Source of the DNA: Pestalotiopsis fici W106-1 | Lineage: Eukaryota; Ascomycota; Sordariomycetes; Amphisphaeriales; Sporocadaceae | Direction: 5' to 3' | NCBI RefSeq assembly: GCF_000516985.1 | Contig: NW_006917099.1 | Coordinates: 1,318,685-1,382,684, forward strand | DNA: 64,000 nt | In this document: positions 33,601-45,640 of the stretch, in pieces | Layout: every line of letters starts with the position of its first letter | Position numbering within the stretch: the stretch's first letter is position 1 | Notes under the pieces: generated by a model | Database searches by the model: none | Seen by the model: only the letters and a program-made list of their open reading frames with translations | What the model was told of the DNA's origin: nothing | Program-made: the position numbers and the translations under genes

Positions 33601-36029
33601 CGGAGACGCAGCACCTGCCCAGGATGCCAGCGAGGCTTTCCATTCACAGGTCGAAGCATCAGGAGCATTCCCTCGAGGGCAGCATACCCAGCGGTGCTCG
33701 TTTTCGTCGTCGCAGCGAACCTTGTCCCCGACGCTCTGGTAACCCCCACCACAGGACGGATCTTTTGCACACTCTCCCAGGTAACAGCCACCCACTGACG
33801 GCTGCCATTTCGTGTCATTGGCAGGCCCCTTTCCGTTTTGCGGCCCAAAGGTCCCGAGACCCCCTCTAGTATCTAGCACTGCTGCGAGCGCATCATAATT
33901 ATCATTGTCAAGATCCAGTGCCCATATAAACAAGCCCAGTAACCCCTGTTTGTCGGCAAAGTCGACTTTCTCTTTGATTGTTGCTGCGTTATCGTACGAG
34001 ACCCATTGGTCTTGATCAAAGGCAAAGTACTGTGCCCCCGAGTTAGTCAGTGAGTCTTCTAAAGCCACCGAAATACGATTGACATTACCATGGCTGCAGC
34101 TTTGTCATCCCTGACGGGCTTGACCTTTTTGTAGTCTGCGATTTGGGAGATTTCGTTGTATGAAAGGATTCCCGACTCGCCCGTGCAGGCGCCAGCGCGA
34201 CCTCCACTGCTAAATGCGCAGCCTGGAAGAGTGCAGGAAGGATCTTCAAGGGTATATGAGCGCCCGTAGAAGCCAAGGCCCAAGTTGACCTTGTTTGCGG
34301 GCACGTTGTTTCTCCACAGCAGGTTGAGGGCGTCCTGGATCTCACTTAGGTTTGTGTGTGCATAGACATATGAGCCTATCTGGTCTTCGGGCGAGTCCCA
34401 ACTGCCGTGAAGGTCATAGGTCATGAGATTTATCCAGTCGACATGTTTGACCAGATTCTCAATGTCAAACCACCGCATGTACCAATAGGATGTGGGAGCG
34501 GTAAATGTGAGTCCCCACTATTTTGAATGTTCGTGTCAGCATCTTGCGAGATATCACATGATGGCTGGAAGTGATCCTACTTACTCCCATAGATTGTGCG
34601 TCCCAGTATGTTCTGATATCTTTCACGAGGGCGACGAAATTATCGACATCTCGATCTTTACCCCTGGAGGCACGGAGTTACTCCTGAACGGAACGGACCA
34701 TGACTGCAAAGAGCATCTTCTTACCCGCGATCTGGTGCACCTGGATATTCCCAATCCAAGTCTACTCCATCAAAGCCAAAGTGTACTATGTGATGCATGC
34801 TTGTGAGCCGTTTTTTTCGCTCGTCCAAAGCGACAAAAAAAAAAAGACTTACACATAAAATTTGCGAGTTGCGAAATAAACTTTTGACGTTTGATGGGGG
34901 TGCTCGCTAGGTCTCCCCAGACTGCTTGTGTATCGCTGCAGATCCGTCAGTCTGACTATAGCTCAAGGACCTAGGCAGCGATCATGTGGAGCCGCGACCT
35001 ACGTGTCATTGTCTGAGTAAGTCCAGCCTCCAAGCGAAATGTAAATTTTCAAACCTGGAGCATCTTCTTTCAGATGAATGATTTGGTCCATGATTTCATC
35101 ACTTGACAAGTCCGGGGCAATCTCGTACGTCTCGGGCTGAATGTAGCCAAAAGCAACGTTCAAGTGAGAGATGGAGTCTGTCTTGATCCAACTTGGTGGA
35201 CGTTTGGGGCCTTGTTTGATAAGCACGAGAGAAACAATACAGTACGTGATGACTTACAATTTCCTTGATGATATGGTGCCCATGATTCATAATAGCTTGT
35301 ACAACATCAGCCTGTATTCTTGATCAAGTAAACAGAAGGCATCATCACTCCGCTCGGGTCTTACCCAATGACAATGCTAGTCACGTTGCCGTTGCTCAAC
35401 CCAGTCGATGGCGGTTGTGGGCAATTGGACTGGCATCCCAAGTCGGTGCTGCAATAAGACTACATCACCATAAGATGAAATCCTCAAAGTCTGGGAAAAA
35501 GCGCATGTTGGACATACCTCGGTCGTACCGCAGAATCCTGATTTGCCGCAGCAGACATGGAGCGGACATTCTTTGCCTGGTTCCTTGGCCCAGGCGCCGC
35601 ATTCTGCCTTGGCGTCGCAGTTTGAGATGCATACATCTTTGTTACAATGCTCGTCGTCTAGACCACACTAGGTACATTGGCGATTCGGTCAGTAGCACAT
35701 CACTCGAGACGGTAAAAGGTGCGGAAACTAAAAGCAACCAAGACTAACCCAACCACTAAAGACGAACAACTATCGTTAGCATGCAGAACTTCACTTCCGA
35801 GCTTTACGACATGTACTCACGATTTTCCATTGCAGCATTCGCCACCCGTACATTTGTTATCAGCATCGCAACGTGACTTATCGAGCCGTCGAAACAACGA
35901 AAATGCCGCTGGCTCGCTGCTGCTAATGGATGCATTCCAAACAGTTGGCGAGTCTCGATGTTGCGCATAAGAGAGTCCAGGCAGGAGTATACTCGCGATG
36001 CCAATTAAGACACTGCGTCTTCGAACCAT
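30656..36029 (-). CDS. Large secreted CBM18-GH18 subgroup-C chitinase
   Basis: About 20 exons encode roughly 1,350-1,400 residues. A signal peptide ([20 protein letters not shown]) is followed by two hevein-like CBM18 units ([31 protein letters not shown]). The GH18 barrel follows: [30 protein letters not shown], catalytic [13 protein letters not shown] (about 34750), [14 protein letters not shown], and [10 protein letters not shown]. Behind it lie Cys-rich segments and a long beta-rich C-terminus ([68 protein letters not shown]). This is the plan of subgroup-C chitinases related to the alpha subunit of yeast zymocin, which hydrolyse chitin and are thought to open the wall for a partner. Exon 2 is a 7-nt micro-exon at 35749-35755. 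5' exons as read: 36029-35821, 35755-35749, 35667-35518, 35459-35365, 35295-35258, 35210-35003, 34935-34853, 34785-34725. Some internal and 3' boundaries are less certain. Confidence 0.9.
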
Positions 36030-36778
36030 CTTGCAACGTAATTAGTTGGCAAGCCAAGTTGCCACGAAAGAAATTGTCAAGAAAAATGAAAGGCGGCCTG
36101 ATTGGGAATCCCATCATAGAAGAAAGCGAGCCTAACGTCAAGATACTAGATCATTTGTTTGGGACGTGCCAAGAACACATCAGGGGTGTGTTTACCTGAG
36201 TCTGATTCCCATACCTATTTTTTCCCGAATCCCCTTATCATACGATATACGCATACAGAGCCGAGGATCAATGGGAGTATTGTCAGGGTCATATCAGGGT
36301 GCTGACCGCGTGATGCAAAGGCTGCGCCGCTCTGCAGGGACGAGGGGCTGCAGGGACAATAAATTGGACCACACAGTATCGGTACACCGTGTTCCAAGTG
36401 CGGTAGCATTGAAGGATTTTCAATAGTTCCTTGGTGTAATCGTGAGTACCCCGTAACTCATTTCTCAGATCATAAGGTAACAGTCGCAGTTCTCGCTTGT
36501 CGTATGTACCTGAATGAAGGGTCAGCTGTCCCAAATATGCAAAGCGAGGCAATTTTCACGGCCTTGCAGGAGTCCACCTTCACAGATGCAATAACGAGAA
36601 TTTATACCGGGTAGACGGGTTCAGATGGAGCAACCATTTGAAGTCATATGAAAATGTAAAGCATCCTCAGTTGCTTGACAAAGCCCACTAGTTCGCTAGC
36701 ACTCTTGCCCTTTCTTGACCTTCTGTTCATGACTGTCAATTTTACTCACTGCTGGTGCATCGTCATTGAACCAGCATA
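36030..36778. promoter_or_regulatory. Bidirectional promoter between chitinase and secreted-protein gene
   Basis: 749 bp separate the divergent start codons, so the two genes may be co-regulated. No other ORF in it is convincing. I did not identify a specific factor-binding site that I would defend. Confidence 0.55.
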
Positions 36779-38065
36779 ATGGTGCCTCTTGTGTGCTTGA
36801 GGGCATTGGCCCTCTTCATGGCCTGCGTAGTGGTGTTGGGCAAGAACTTTGGACCTCCCCAACGTCGACAAGATGCTGCTCGACAAAAGATCAAGGGACC
36901 AAGAAATAAGTCTCCGGTTGTTAAAGCAACAGGAGACATAAGTTTCGGCAGTGAAGGACACAAGCAACCGCTGCAACGAAGAACAACAGTCCCTGAAGAT
37001 CACGTCTTCTTTGACAACTACCAGGCAAATTTCTCCTGGTCTGATCCTGCAGTTCGAGCTGGCCTTGGCATCCGAGGCCCAGTCGGCGATTCCAGCCATC
37101 TTGATCATTATGGTGCCCTTTTCAAGCGCACGCCTGGTAGCTTTCCCGGATCGGATGCCAGCAATCCTGCCTTTAGAGCCGCCAGTTGCCTCGGGTGTCT
37201 CAAGCGCCAGAATGGAGAACCCGTAAAAAGTACAATCGCAGAGCTGAGCACGACATATCTCGAAAGCAAGCTGCTCAAAAGAGGCCCAGAGCTTTTGGGA
37301 AAATGTGTATTTTATACATCAGTCCCTGGCTGGCTAGAAGACCCCCAAGAGAAATTCGACCGCAGACTGCTTGGAGGCAATGAGCATCCAGGACTTTCCA
37401 AGATTGCAACAGATTGGGCATGCGGTAAAGGGTACTACACCATATGGGTACGTGTACAATATCTTACATTCGTAGCACCCATGTGGAGAATGTCTAATGC
37501 ATTGAACAGAATCTGTTTTCAGGCAAGAACTCGGTTACTGGGTCAAACCAACAAGCTGACGACCCCACACAATATAACTTTTGGGAAGTGTATGTCAAGG
37601 GTAGTTGGTTGAACTTTTTGGAAATCAATGGCGAACAGTTCCAATACTTTGAGAACATGTCCGAGGCCATGGCGAGTCAATGTGGAGGTGTTGTCTGTGA
37701 GTATCTGCCGCGGATGGTTGTGGATACAAGGAACTAATCACTGACGACCTACTCCAGATGTCATGACTATGAGACCACAGAGACTGTTCAAGTATCAGTT
37801 CATCTGGGGTACCAAGGAATGGCCGAGGCTCAAGGCAAGAAAAGACGCTGGAGGTCCGTTGGCCCCAACAATGTTGGTCTCGATCGATGCCGCCAAGCCC
37901 ACCGACCAATACGAAATCGATTTCGACACACAAACAGTAATCAGGAAGTTATCAAAGAGAGATGCAAATTACTTACCTGTCGATGAACTCCCTGGTCCTC
38001 ACAAGAGAGACACTTGCTCCTCGAATGTCAACTACGAGCGACCTGACGATGATTGGTTTGGATAA
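36779..38065 (+). CDS. Secreted protein with multiple dibasic (Kex2-like) sites
   Basis: Exons 36779-37447, 37510-37696 and 37758-38065 (GTACGT...ACAG; GTGAGT...CCAG) join in frame to give about 387 residues. The N-terminus (PLVCLRALALFMACVVVLG) is a signal peptide. Dibasic pairs recur (QRRQD, LQRRTT, LFKRTP, LLKRGP, LSKRDA, PHKRDT), as expected for a Kex2-processed precursor. Several Cys residues lie in the second half. I do not recognise a Pfam-type domain. The gene is divergent from the subgroup-C chitinase and lies near two LysM genes, which suggests a role in the same secreted system. Partner or cargo protein of the chitinase is an inference only. Confidence 0.75.
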
Positions 38066-38964
38066 AGAGCTTTGGTCAGCCGGCAATACCATGGCAAATG
38101 TCGCTGCGCTGCGGGGGATGATAAATGTCAAGCGACAGAACAACCCTGATAGATAGCAGCTTGCCGTTGAAGTTATTCAGAGTATGAATAATAATCCAGG
38201 ACATAATCAATTACGCTCCAAGGGGTCTCATTACATCTCTGTAGTTGTGCAAGTGTTCCGATTGTCTGTGAAATAAGCCATTTTTACCGATACAAACTGT
38301 TTTTCTTTTTTAAATTCTATTTTAATTCTCTTCAATTTAATCTCTTTTTTCCTCTTTTTCCCTCTTTTTCCCTCTTTTTCCCTCTTTTTCTTTTTCTTTT
38401 CTTTTTTTCTCTTTTCTTTTTATGAAAAAAAAAAGAGTTTATTCTTTTTAAGTTTTTAATTAAAATTAGTAAGAAAAATGTATCCTAGCCGACGAATTTC
38501 GGAAAACATATCGCATTCGGAGACTCTGACCAAGAGTTATGCCGCATCTGTGAAGCAGTGAAGTTGTTCGTCTATTTTGGGTCAAGGTAAAAGTTCTGTT
38601 CACCTGAACAAGGATTTGTGGTTGCGCATAATATGCATCTACTATAATCCTTGCGTAAGCAATACTGCCTAAGTGAATTGTGAAATGGGAGTGCATTAAT
38701 AAGAGGTGTTTATACGATTTCTGCTGCACATGATCAATACTTTACCGTCACAAGTGGCGGCTGACATCAGATAAATATATCGCTGTTACATTTGGCGGCT
38801 GACATTGACTGGATAATCTCCTGATTGTATACGATTTTATTAAGCTCAGCAAAGGAACTTTTGGGACCAATCTCAAACTTTGTCACTTTCGCATCTGACT
38901 TCACTGATATCGACGACCCAAAGAAAGAACCACTACAGCAAACGCGAACAACATCCCCGCTAGC
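38066..38964. other. Intergenic region with polypyrimidine tract
   Basis: No gene seen. The notable content is a long T/C-rich tract at about 38320-38420, listed separately, followed by an A run. The remainder is 3' flank of the secreted-protein gene and promoter of the ankyrin gene. Confidence 0.5.
38351..38390 (+). repeat. 10-bp minisatellite (CCTCTTTTTC x4)
   Basis: Four exact copies of CCTCTTTTTC sit inside a polypyrimidine tract of about 100 bases. Confidence 0.9.
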
Positions 38965-40116
38965 ATGGAGTCCTCAAGCCCACAGGCAATGTGCTACCGT
39001 CAGGCGGCCTTGGCGGTTCTGAAAGGGGATCTTTCCACCAGGGACGCCTTGCAGGCATGTCTCGCCCACCTCGGACATGACGGAGCCCTGCATCTAGACG
39101 ACAACGAGCTAGGCGACCGCATCCTCGGCGAGCTGTTCTGGAAGGGCGACTTTGGGCCCGTTGCGGCTTGTATCAAACTCTGCGAGTCCGCGCCCCTGCC
39201 CGATATCGTTCATGGTAAGGTTCATTTTTTGGATGATCAGGCCACGGCTAACCAAAGTCAAGTTGACCAACTCCTTTCCATTTTTCTTGCGGCTACCTCG
39301 GAATCGGCCAGACTGGAGGACTTGCAGTCGCTGCCCGGCTCAGAGATCATGGGCTCTGCGCTCTTCCGCCAAGCCTTGATCATAACGGCAATTAGCATTA
39401 ATAATCTGAACCTGGCCAAGGAGCTCACCTACGATGCAACCTTGCCCCTCCCGCCGGATGAACAGCAGTGCGTGTTCAAGATGCACATTTCGCCATTCTC
39501 GACACGCCATCGAGTCCCCGAATGCCTATTGGTCCCTCTAATCAACGCAGGATGGTTGCAGGCGTCGCCAGAGTACCTCGGCCAGGCCGCGTGCAGCGAG
39601 GATGCAGCATACGGCATTGCCTTGTTTGAAGCTCTACAGAACGGAGGTGTGGACTTGTACTCGAATCCCATCTATGGCGAAGCACTACTCCGCGCCGCAG
39701 TCACCACCAGCCAGCCTGAGCTGGTCGAGTATCTACGTGCAAGGTTTCCCCTACCCCTCACCGACGATATGGTGATTCAGGCCGTCGAGGCCAGAAACGC
39801 TGGCGGCGTGGAGATGCTCAGATATCTTCTGGATCATAACCTTGATGTAAATCATCTTCGCTCTGATGATATTCTGGGCAGCGACCCAAGAGATCGAGCT
39901 GAGCGGGATTACGCAGCCGGAACTGGGCCCATGCCCATCTCCGAAACCAAGACGGCTCTTCATGCTGCTGCTGCAAAGGGCAATCATGAGGCTATGGCCT
40001 ACCTGCTGGAGAGAGGCGCAGACAAGAAATTGAAAGATGGTCTAGGCCATACTGCGCAAGACATTGCTGAAGCGCGAGGTTTGGTCGAAGCATTGGAACT
40101 ATTGAAACGCGACTAG
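38965..40116 (+). CDS. Ankyrin-repeat protein
   Basis: One uninterrupted exon encodes 383 residues. The last part has a textbook ankyrin repeat (TALHAAAAKGNHEAMAYLLE followed by RGADKKLKDGLGHTAQDIAE). Upstream units are weaker (LLRAAVTTSQPELVEYLRAR, AVEARNAGGVEMLRYLLDHN). No enzyme or membrane motif is seen, so a cytosolic or nuclear binding role is likely. The helical N-terminus (ALAVLKGDLSTRDALQACLA) is unassigned. It may be a paralogue of the shorter gene at 6462-7322. It interrupts the row of secreted chitin-related genes without an obvious functional link. Confidence 0.82.
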   Translation: MESSSPQAMCYRQAALAVLKGDLSTRDALQACLAHLGHDGALHLDDNELGDRILGELFWKGDFGPVAACIKLCESAPLPDIVHGKVHFLDDQATANQSQVDQLLSIFLAATSESARLEDLQSLPGSEIMGSALFRQALIITAISINNLNLAKELTYDATLPLPPDEQQCVFKMHISPFSTRHRVPECLLVPLINAGWLQASPEYLGQAACSEDAAYGIALFEALQNGGVDLYSNPIYGEALLRAAVTTSQPELVEYLRARFPLPLTDDMVIQAVEARNAGGVEMLRYLLDHNLDVNHLRSDDILGSDPRDRAERDYAAGTGPMPISETKTALHAAAAKGNHEAMAYLLERGADKKLKDGLGHTAQDIAEARGLVEALELLKRD

Positions 40117-40303
40117 TACTAGAGAGTGGTTTTGACTACTTTGTAATTACAATTTTGGTTCGTTGAGGACAAGTTTTCATTGTGACTAGATGACATGAAC
40201 CCAATGCACACAACCAGTTCAATACCCGACATTAGTCTCAGACAGTACTCTTCACATTTTGTACTAATTATAGGAGCCGCTCGGTTGGTCATAGCCAGTG
40301 AAT

Positions 40304-42438
40304 CTACGCGACCGTTGTCGAGGTGCTCCTGGGCAAAGAGGTTGTGGAGGATACCACATTTGAAGTACTCGTGTCGGTCAAACTGGACGCGGTAGTTGCC
40401 TGCGCCACAAGTGCAGCGACTGTAGCAGAAGTCGTAGTTGTATACACGGGCGTAAAGTTGGGAATGGATACGCAGTAATCATAGCCTTGATATAATCCCG
40501 TGCCTAAAGTATTCGTTAGATCATTATGCTAGAACAGAACACCAATGCAACTCACAGTTGTTCAGAACTGCCGGGTTCCATGCCACGAAGCGGGCATGGC
40601 CAAGGCCAAATTCCGTTTCCAATATTTGGCACGGGTTAAGTGCCCCTAAAATGCCACTTAGATATATCCCCAACAGTTAGAGTCAAGAATACCTACAGTT
40701 GGTGTTGTTGGGCGTGGCAAATTTGTTGCAAGTCGAGATAATACCGGGTTGTTTGTAATGGGCAACGGCAACACAATATTGGGTACCAACTTTAAAGTTT
40801 GAGCAGTCACTGTCGAGTTCGGGGTTCCAGAGCTTGAATCGATCCAACTCGAGGCCGAGTGAACTGGCAAATCCAGCACAGTCGTACCCAGCCGGCACAA
40901 TATCTAGTTCTGTGCATGCGCCGACAATGTTCTGTGACACCTTTGCATACGTCTGAGCACAGTATTGGGTATCTACAGCCATGGTGCACGGATCAGAAGA
41001 GTTGAGGGACGGGTTCCAGTCGACAAAGTCCGACGTGCTGATGCCGTACTGCGATGCTACATCTTCGCATGCCAGGCTTGTCGTACCATTGCCGGTATAA
41101 TTGGTCAGAATTGGCGATGTAATGTACGTTATGCAGTCCATGCGAGTGTCGGTGGCATAGGGCGCGGCCGTCGTGTTGGCCACGTACGTTGCCGACGGGT
41201 ACGCGCTCATGGGCGTGAGCGAAGCCGTCCAAAGCGGCGTTCCGGTACTCCAGGTCGTGGTCATCGACGGCTGCGGATTTGGGTTCACCCAGCCGCCGCC
41301 CGGAGTCGTGGCACATATCACGTAGCCGACGATGCTATCAATATTGTTACATTTGGGTCCCAAGGTTGGGTTCCAGGATATAAGCTGCGCGTATTGTATG
41401 CCAAACTGTTTCTGCAAGGAATAGCATGTATCGGTCGATTTGACCAAGTACGGTTGGCATTTCCGGTCCGAAGGGATGCACAAGTCGCCCGACGTTGGGA
41501 AATTGTAGCAAAACGAAGGTATTGTATTAGACCGGGCGAGATCATCGGTACTGATGCCCTCTGCCAGAGAGATACCGGTGCATGTATCGGAGGCTGTGAT
41601 GGTGTGCCACTCCCCTGAGCAATTCGCGGCTGCCGGTGGCGATACCGTTGGGCTTTTCGTCATCAGAATATTGTCATCGATTGAACTCTTTGGCTTTTGC
41701 GTTACACTTACCGGGTCGTAAAGGTCGTTGCAGTAGGTGGCGAGGATAGAGTCCACCCCGTTTTGCTGCAGGAAGAAGTCAAGAATTTGAAGTCATCAGC
41801 GAGAATGCTAGTAGACGCCATGGGCATTGCCAACTGGGTAGAGACCAGGGACAAATAGCAATCATCGCATAATATAGTAGAGGCTATTCATGGTGAGTTT
41901 CGAATCCTCGTGCTGGCATTGGTGAGCTTACCAGGAGTTCCAGTGACCATGCCGTTGGACGGGTCCACAGCCAGCGCTTTGCCGATAACATCATTGCAAT
42001 ATTGACCAGCACTTGAGAAATTAGTTACCTGTCGTCAAGGTTCTCAAATGCTTCCTACCTATTCTTTAGACAGAGCGAGTCGAATAGTTCAATATAGTTT
42101 TGAACCAAAGCAGCCGGTGCTGCTTTTCCACCGTCAGGCTGGTCGTACAGCGTTGCACCACAAGCTCCAGCTACCCTCCTTTCCCATCCAGAGAGCGACG
42201 ACGAGCAGGAGGTCGTACACAGACTAGCGAGTTGAGCAGACGTCAGAAACAGCGGCGTTCCAAAGACCGGGTTTCCTTGAATTGTGTCTCCAGCCCTCAC
42301 AAGATTGTTGTCACAGGTGACTTGTGAATTCAGCACCGTGATACAGGTTGATGATGTACCATCGTTGGCCGAAACATTGAGCAGTTGGACCTGAGCGTGG
42401 CTCAGAGTCGCCAATAACAGGAGAATCAAGCTCAACAT
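40304..42438 (-). CDS. Secreted multi-LysM chitin-binding protein
   Basis: Signal peptide MLSLILLLLATLSHAQVQLL is followed by a Cys-containing spacer and about five LysM domains: WHTITASDTCTGISLAEGIS, YLVKSTDTCYSLQKQFGIQY, CEDVASQYGISTSDFVDWNP, CAGFASSLGLELDRFKLWNP, and CQILETEFGLGHARFVAWNP. A Ser/Thr-rich tail follows, likely O-glycosylated, ending at 40304. Exons that join cleanly: 42438-42059, 42011-41932, a long exon ending 40697, 40645-40556 and 40503-40304. The junction between 41932 and about 41760 is unresolved. Fungal LysM proteins bind chitin oligomers and can shield hyphae or mask chitin from host receptors; Trichoderma TAL6-like proteins next to subgroup-C chitinases are the closest analogy. 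Confidence 0.85.
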
Positions 42439-43401
42439 TGTGGAAATGGAGCAATGCGTGGCATGTGGTTAGCTCGACCAGATTTTCAAAATCTGCACAA
42501 GAGTTGCCGTTATTCTGTCACGTATTTCATTTGAAAGGGCGAAATGTATAGTGAAACGAAATTATCCTTATGTTCAATCTTGTGTACCACGGAAGTAATC
42601 ACTTTGATTCAACCGCATGCTTGGTTCCTGACGGTACCTGAGCGGTCACCTGCGTTCTAGCAAGGGCCTAGGGTGATATACGATTAATGCATATAATTGA
42701 TTTAGGAATCAATGAACCCCTCCCCCAGTTGAAGTTGCTGCCAAGACGCGGCGCATCAGCACTAGTCTTATGATATGATCTGGTAACCAGCAGTGCGAGC
42801 ACTAACCGTAAGCACTGTCCGCCGGATTTGGAAAGTGTCCAGACACCCGTAAAGTGAAATAAGCATCGTGACTTGAAGTCCATCGCTGCACGAGAACTTC
42901 GCGAAATGATATCTGTGCCATCGTATGTTATGGCCTTGGCGTCAGCAGCCTTCTTTTCGTTCTTCTGATGATTAATGTTCCTTCTAATGCTTTTCATGAT
43001 TTGCCAAGACTATTATCGGCTTCCAAGCGACATGAATTATTCACCACATGATCTCAACTATCCGCGTCCTAGCCTGATCCAATGGTATGGGTCCAGAAAC
43101 TCTTACACGAGTGCTACCAATGACTGTCGACAATCAAATATTGTTTTGAGCAGATAAACAGGGTCAAAGTATGATAGTGCTGACATCTATTGATACAACC
43201 TTGGGTGTAGGATCGTGCGTTAAGCATCAGAAGAACAAGCGAGAAACGCCGCGTGGGTGATAGTCAAGCGGGCAACGCCGACAATAGAGTCCTATATGGA
43301 GTCACACCATATAGATAAATACTGATGAAACGCTATTGCCTTGGGTGTGTTTAGGATGAATTCCGCATTATGCGAGTGTGACACCCTGTGAATGATTCAA
43401 G
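42439..43401. promoter_or_regulatory. Divergent intergenic region between two LysM genes
   Basis: 963 bp separate the divergent start codons of the LysM genes and should hold both promoters. No convincing ORF or structured element was seen. Confidence 0.5.
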
Positions 43402-45001
43402 ATGTTCTTCCAAACATTTCTGGCAAGCATCGTGCTCGTTGGGGCTACTTGGGGCTACACAGTCGACCCCCCAACGGCGGCATCTTCTGACACGATTCAA
43501 GACTGTACACTTTGGATGATTGCTTCAACAGGCGACACTTGCCAAGGGATATCCAACACGTATGGACTTGAGCTTTCGCAACTGTTCACATATGTAAGAT
43601 CACCCCAGGCTTATCGTGTATCTGACCATTTTGCTAACGTTCATATGCTTGATGTAGAACCCTTCGCTTGCAAGTGCCTGCGCCATTGTAGTTGGTCAAT
43701 CCTACTGTGTTGAACAGAATTGTAAGTCCGAAACTCTGGAAGAATCTTGTCTTTATATCCTACATACAATGGGACCTTGACTCTTGAGTGACAAGTACTA
43801 AGCTGATCAGGGGGCGTACCACCGGAAACTCCAACCACATCGAAAACAACAACCACTGCTGCCCCTACAACTACTGGCAATGGCGTATCCACGCCAACAC
43901 CAACAATGGGCGGCTTGACCAGCAACTGCAACAAGTTCTACTTTGTTCCCAAGGGCAGCTCCTGCAAAGCAGTCCTGGATACCAATGGCATTACCATTGC
44001 GCAGCTCTATGCCTGGAACACTGATGTGTTGGCAGACTGTACAGGCCTATGGGCCGAGGTGTATGTTTGCGTCGGCATCATAGGAGAGACTACAACTCCA
44101 AATCCGACCACATCGGCCACAACGACCACGACCACGACCCCCGGCAACGGCGTCACCACGCCCACTCCCACGCAGCCGGGTATGGTGAGCAACTGCCAAA
44201 AGTTTTATTTTGTGAGCCCGGGAACTTCCTGCAGCGCCGTACTCGCGGCAAACTCCATCACGCTCGCAGACCTCTACGCCTATAACTCGGGCGTGGGTGC
44301 AGACTGCTCAGGCATGTGGGCGTCCGTCTATGTTTGTGTTGGAGTCATCGGAGGAGGGCAAGTGACGACGACTTCAACAACAACGAGTATTCCTCCTACC
44401 ACCACCACTACACCCGGGAACGGTGTCTCAACACCAACGCCGACCCAGCCAGTAAGTCAATCCACGATACCTGACCTAGTCTGTAGCGACTGACTTTTTC
44501 CTCCAAGGGCATGGTGAGCAACTGTGACAAGTTCTTTTTTGTCCAGCCTGGCACAAGCTGCAGTGCCGTGCTCAGTTCTACAGGTCTTACGCTGGCCCAG
44601 CTGTACGCGCTCAACTCTGGTGTGGGCGCAGACTGCTCGGGTATGTGGGCGAGCGTCTACGTGTGTGTACACACCATCGGGTCGCCAACGACAACGACGT
44701 CGACTACACTCCGCACAACCACCACGACCACTGGCAACGGAGTCGCCACGCCGACGCCCGCCATGCCAGATATGGTTACAAACTGCAAGAAATTCTATCA
44801 AGGCAAGACCAAAGATCCCGTACCTGCTGCAAACAGGAATCCGCGTGCTAACAAAAGTGTTATACAGTCGTCTCGGGTGACACATGCAGTGTCGTTTCAA
44901 CTAAGACCGGGGTATCTACTGCCAACATTATTGCCTGGAATCCCCAAGCTGGTTCTACTTGCAACATATGGCTCGGTTATTATATCTGTGTCGGTATCTA
45001 G
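43402..45001 (+). CDS. Secreted five-LysM effector-like protein
   Basis: Five exons (43402-43593, 43658-43721, 43811-44451, 44508-44802, 44868-45001) join in frame to 441 residues. A signal peptide (FFQTFLASIVLVGATWG) leads to LysM1 (WMIASTGDTCQGISNTYGLE), three closely similar repeats (NCNKFYFVPKGSSCKAVLDT, NCQKFYFVSPGTSCSAVLAA, NCDKFFFVQPGTSCSAVLSS, each ending VYVCVG or VYVCVH) and LysM5 (VVSGDTCSVVSTKTGVSTAN, ending YYICVGI). Thr/Pro-rich linkers separate the domains. The near-identical middle domains indicate recent internal duplication. The last intron uses a GC donor (G|GCAAGA). The protein presumably binds chitin in the wall or apoplast. It is divergent from the other LysM gene. Confidence 0.92.
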
Positions 45002-45640
45002 ATGGGCGGTTCCGGATTGTTGATCAATGTGGTGCTTTTATATTGGAGCTTAAACTGGTCTACCATGGGCGTTGCTTATGTGATTAATTGATCTAAGTTA
45101 CTCGTCTCATGCCGTTGTAGGCTGACGAGATGATAGAGGAGGCATTGAAAGTTGTCTGAGTTGATCTCTAGTCTACAGAAGAGAGATGCTGGAGAGCGAC
45201 TATATATCCACGCAGGTGATCTGCGGTGGGTACTGACTACGTCAGTACGACAATTTCACATGTCGCTCTTGCATAATCTGATTATCAATTGTTCAGATCA
45301 AAGGTGTAATCTTTGAAGTAACCGATTGTGGCATTCTCGATATACTTCTGCCATATACAGGCCAGCGGTTTTCTGAGAACGACGTGGAATTCTGTTTCCT
45401 TTGCCAACTGGGAGTCTTGAGACCGCTAGTAAGCGCGTGCACTGGCAAGGGATCGATGTGCTGAGAGTGCGGAGCTGATTACCACATTGGGTAATAGAGT
45501 GGTCGTGGGCGGCAAACGCTCGAGCATGGGCTACAGACTTGGTGAAAGTCGCCATTCTCTACGATAATTACACTGAGCTGAATCAATTCGTCAGTTATTG
45601 AGTTGATAAGAGCGAGAGACTGTTGAATTTCAGAGTCGTT
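45002..45640. other. Flank between LysM and ABC transporter genes
   Basis: 3' flank of the LysM gene and upstream region of the ABC gene. A possible small minus-strand gene at about 45281-45555 is listed separately. Confidence 0.4.
45281..45555 (-). CDS. Possible small two-exon gene, unknown function
   Basis: From ATG 45555 a frame runs MATFTKSVAHARAFAAHDHS. A second, offset frame downstream (45400-45281) reads AKETEFHVVLRKPLACIWQK and ends YFKDYTFDLNN, which looks more protein-like than chance. No splice pair that I can see joins the two in phase with a normal intron length, so this may be a decayed fragment. Homology is not recognised. Confidence 0.25.

Noticed and set aside
33109..33798. 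229-codon plus-strand frame opposite the chitinase
   Set aside because: Antisense to the Cys-rich chitinase segment; no start context, domain or splice evidence.
36779..38065. RiPP (dikaritin-like) precursor with Kex2 sites
   Set aside because: The dibasic sites are not followed by repeated core peptides, and no UstYa-type or other RiPP enzyme gene is in the window.
40965..41618. 217-codon plus-strand frame opposite the LysM gene
   Set aside because: Antisense shadow of LysM coding sequence, Arg-rich and without domain features.
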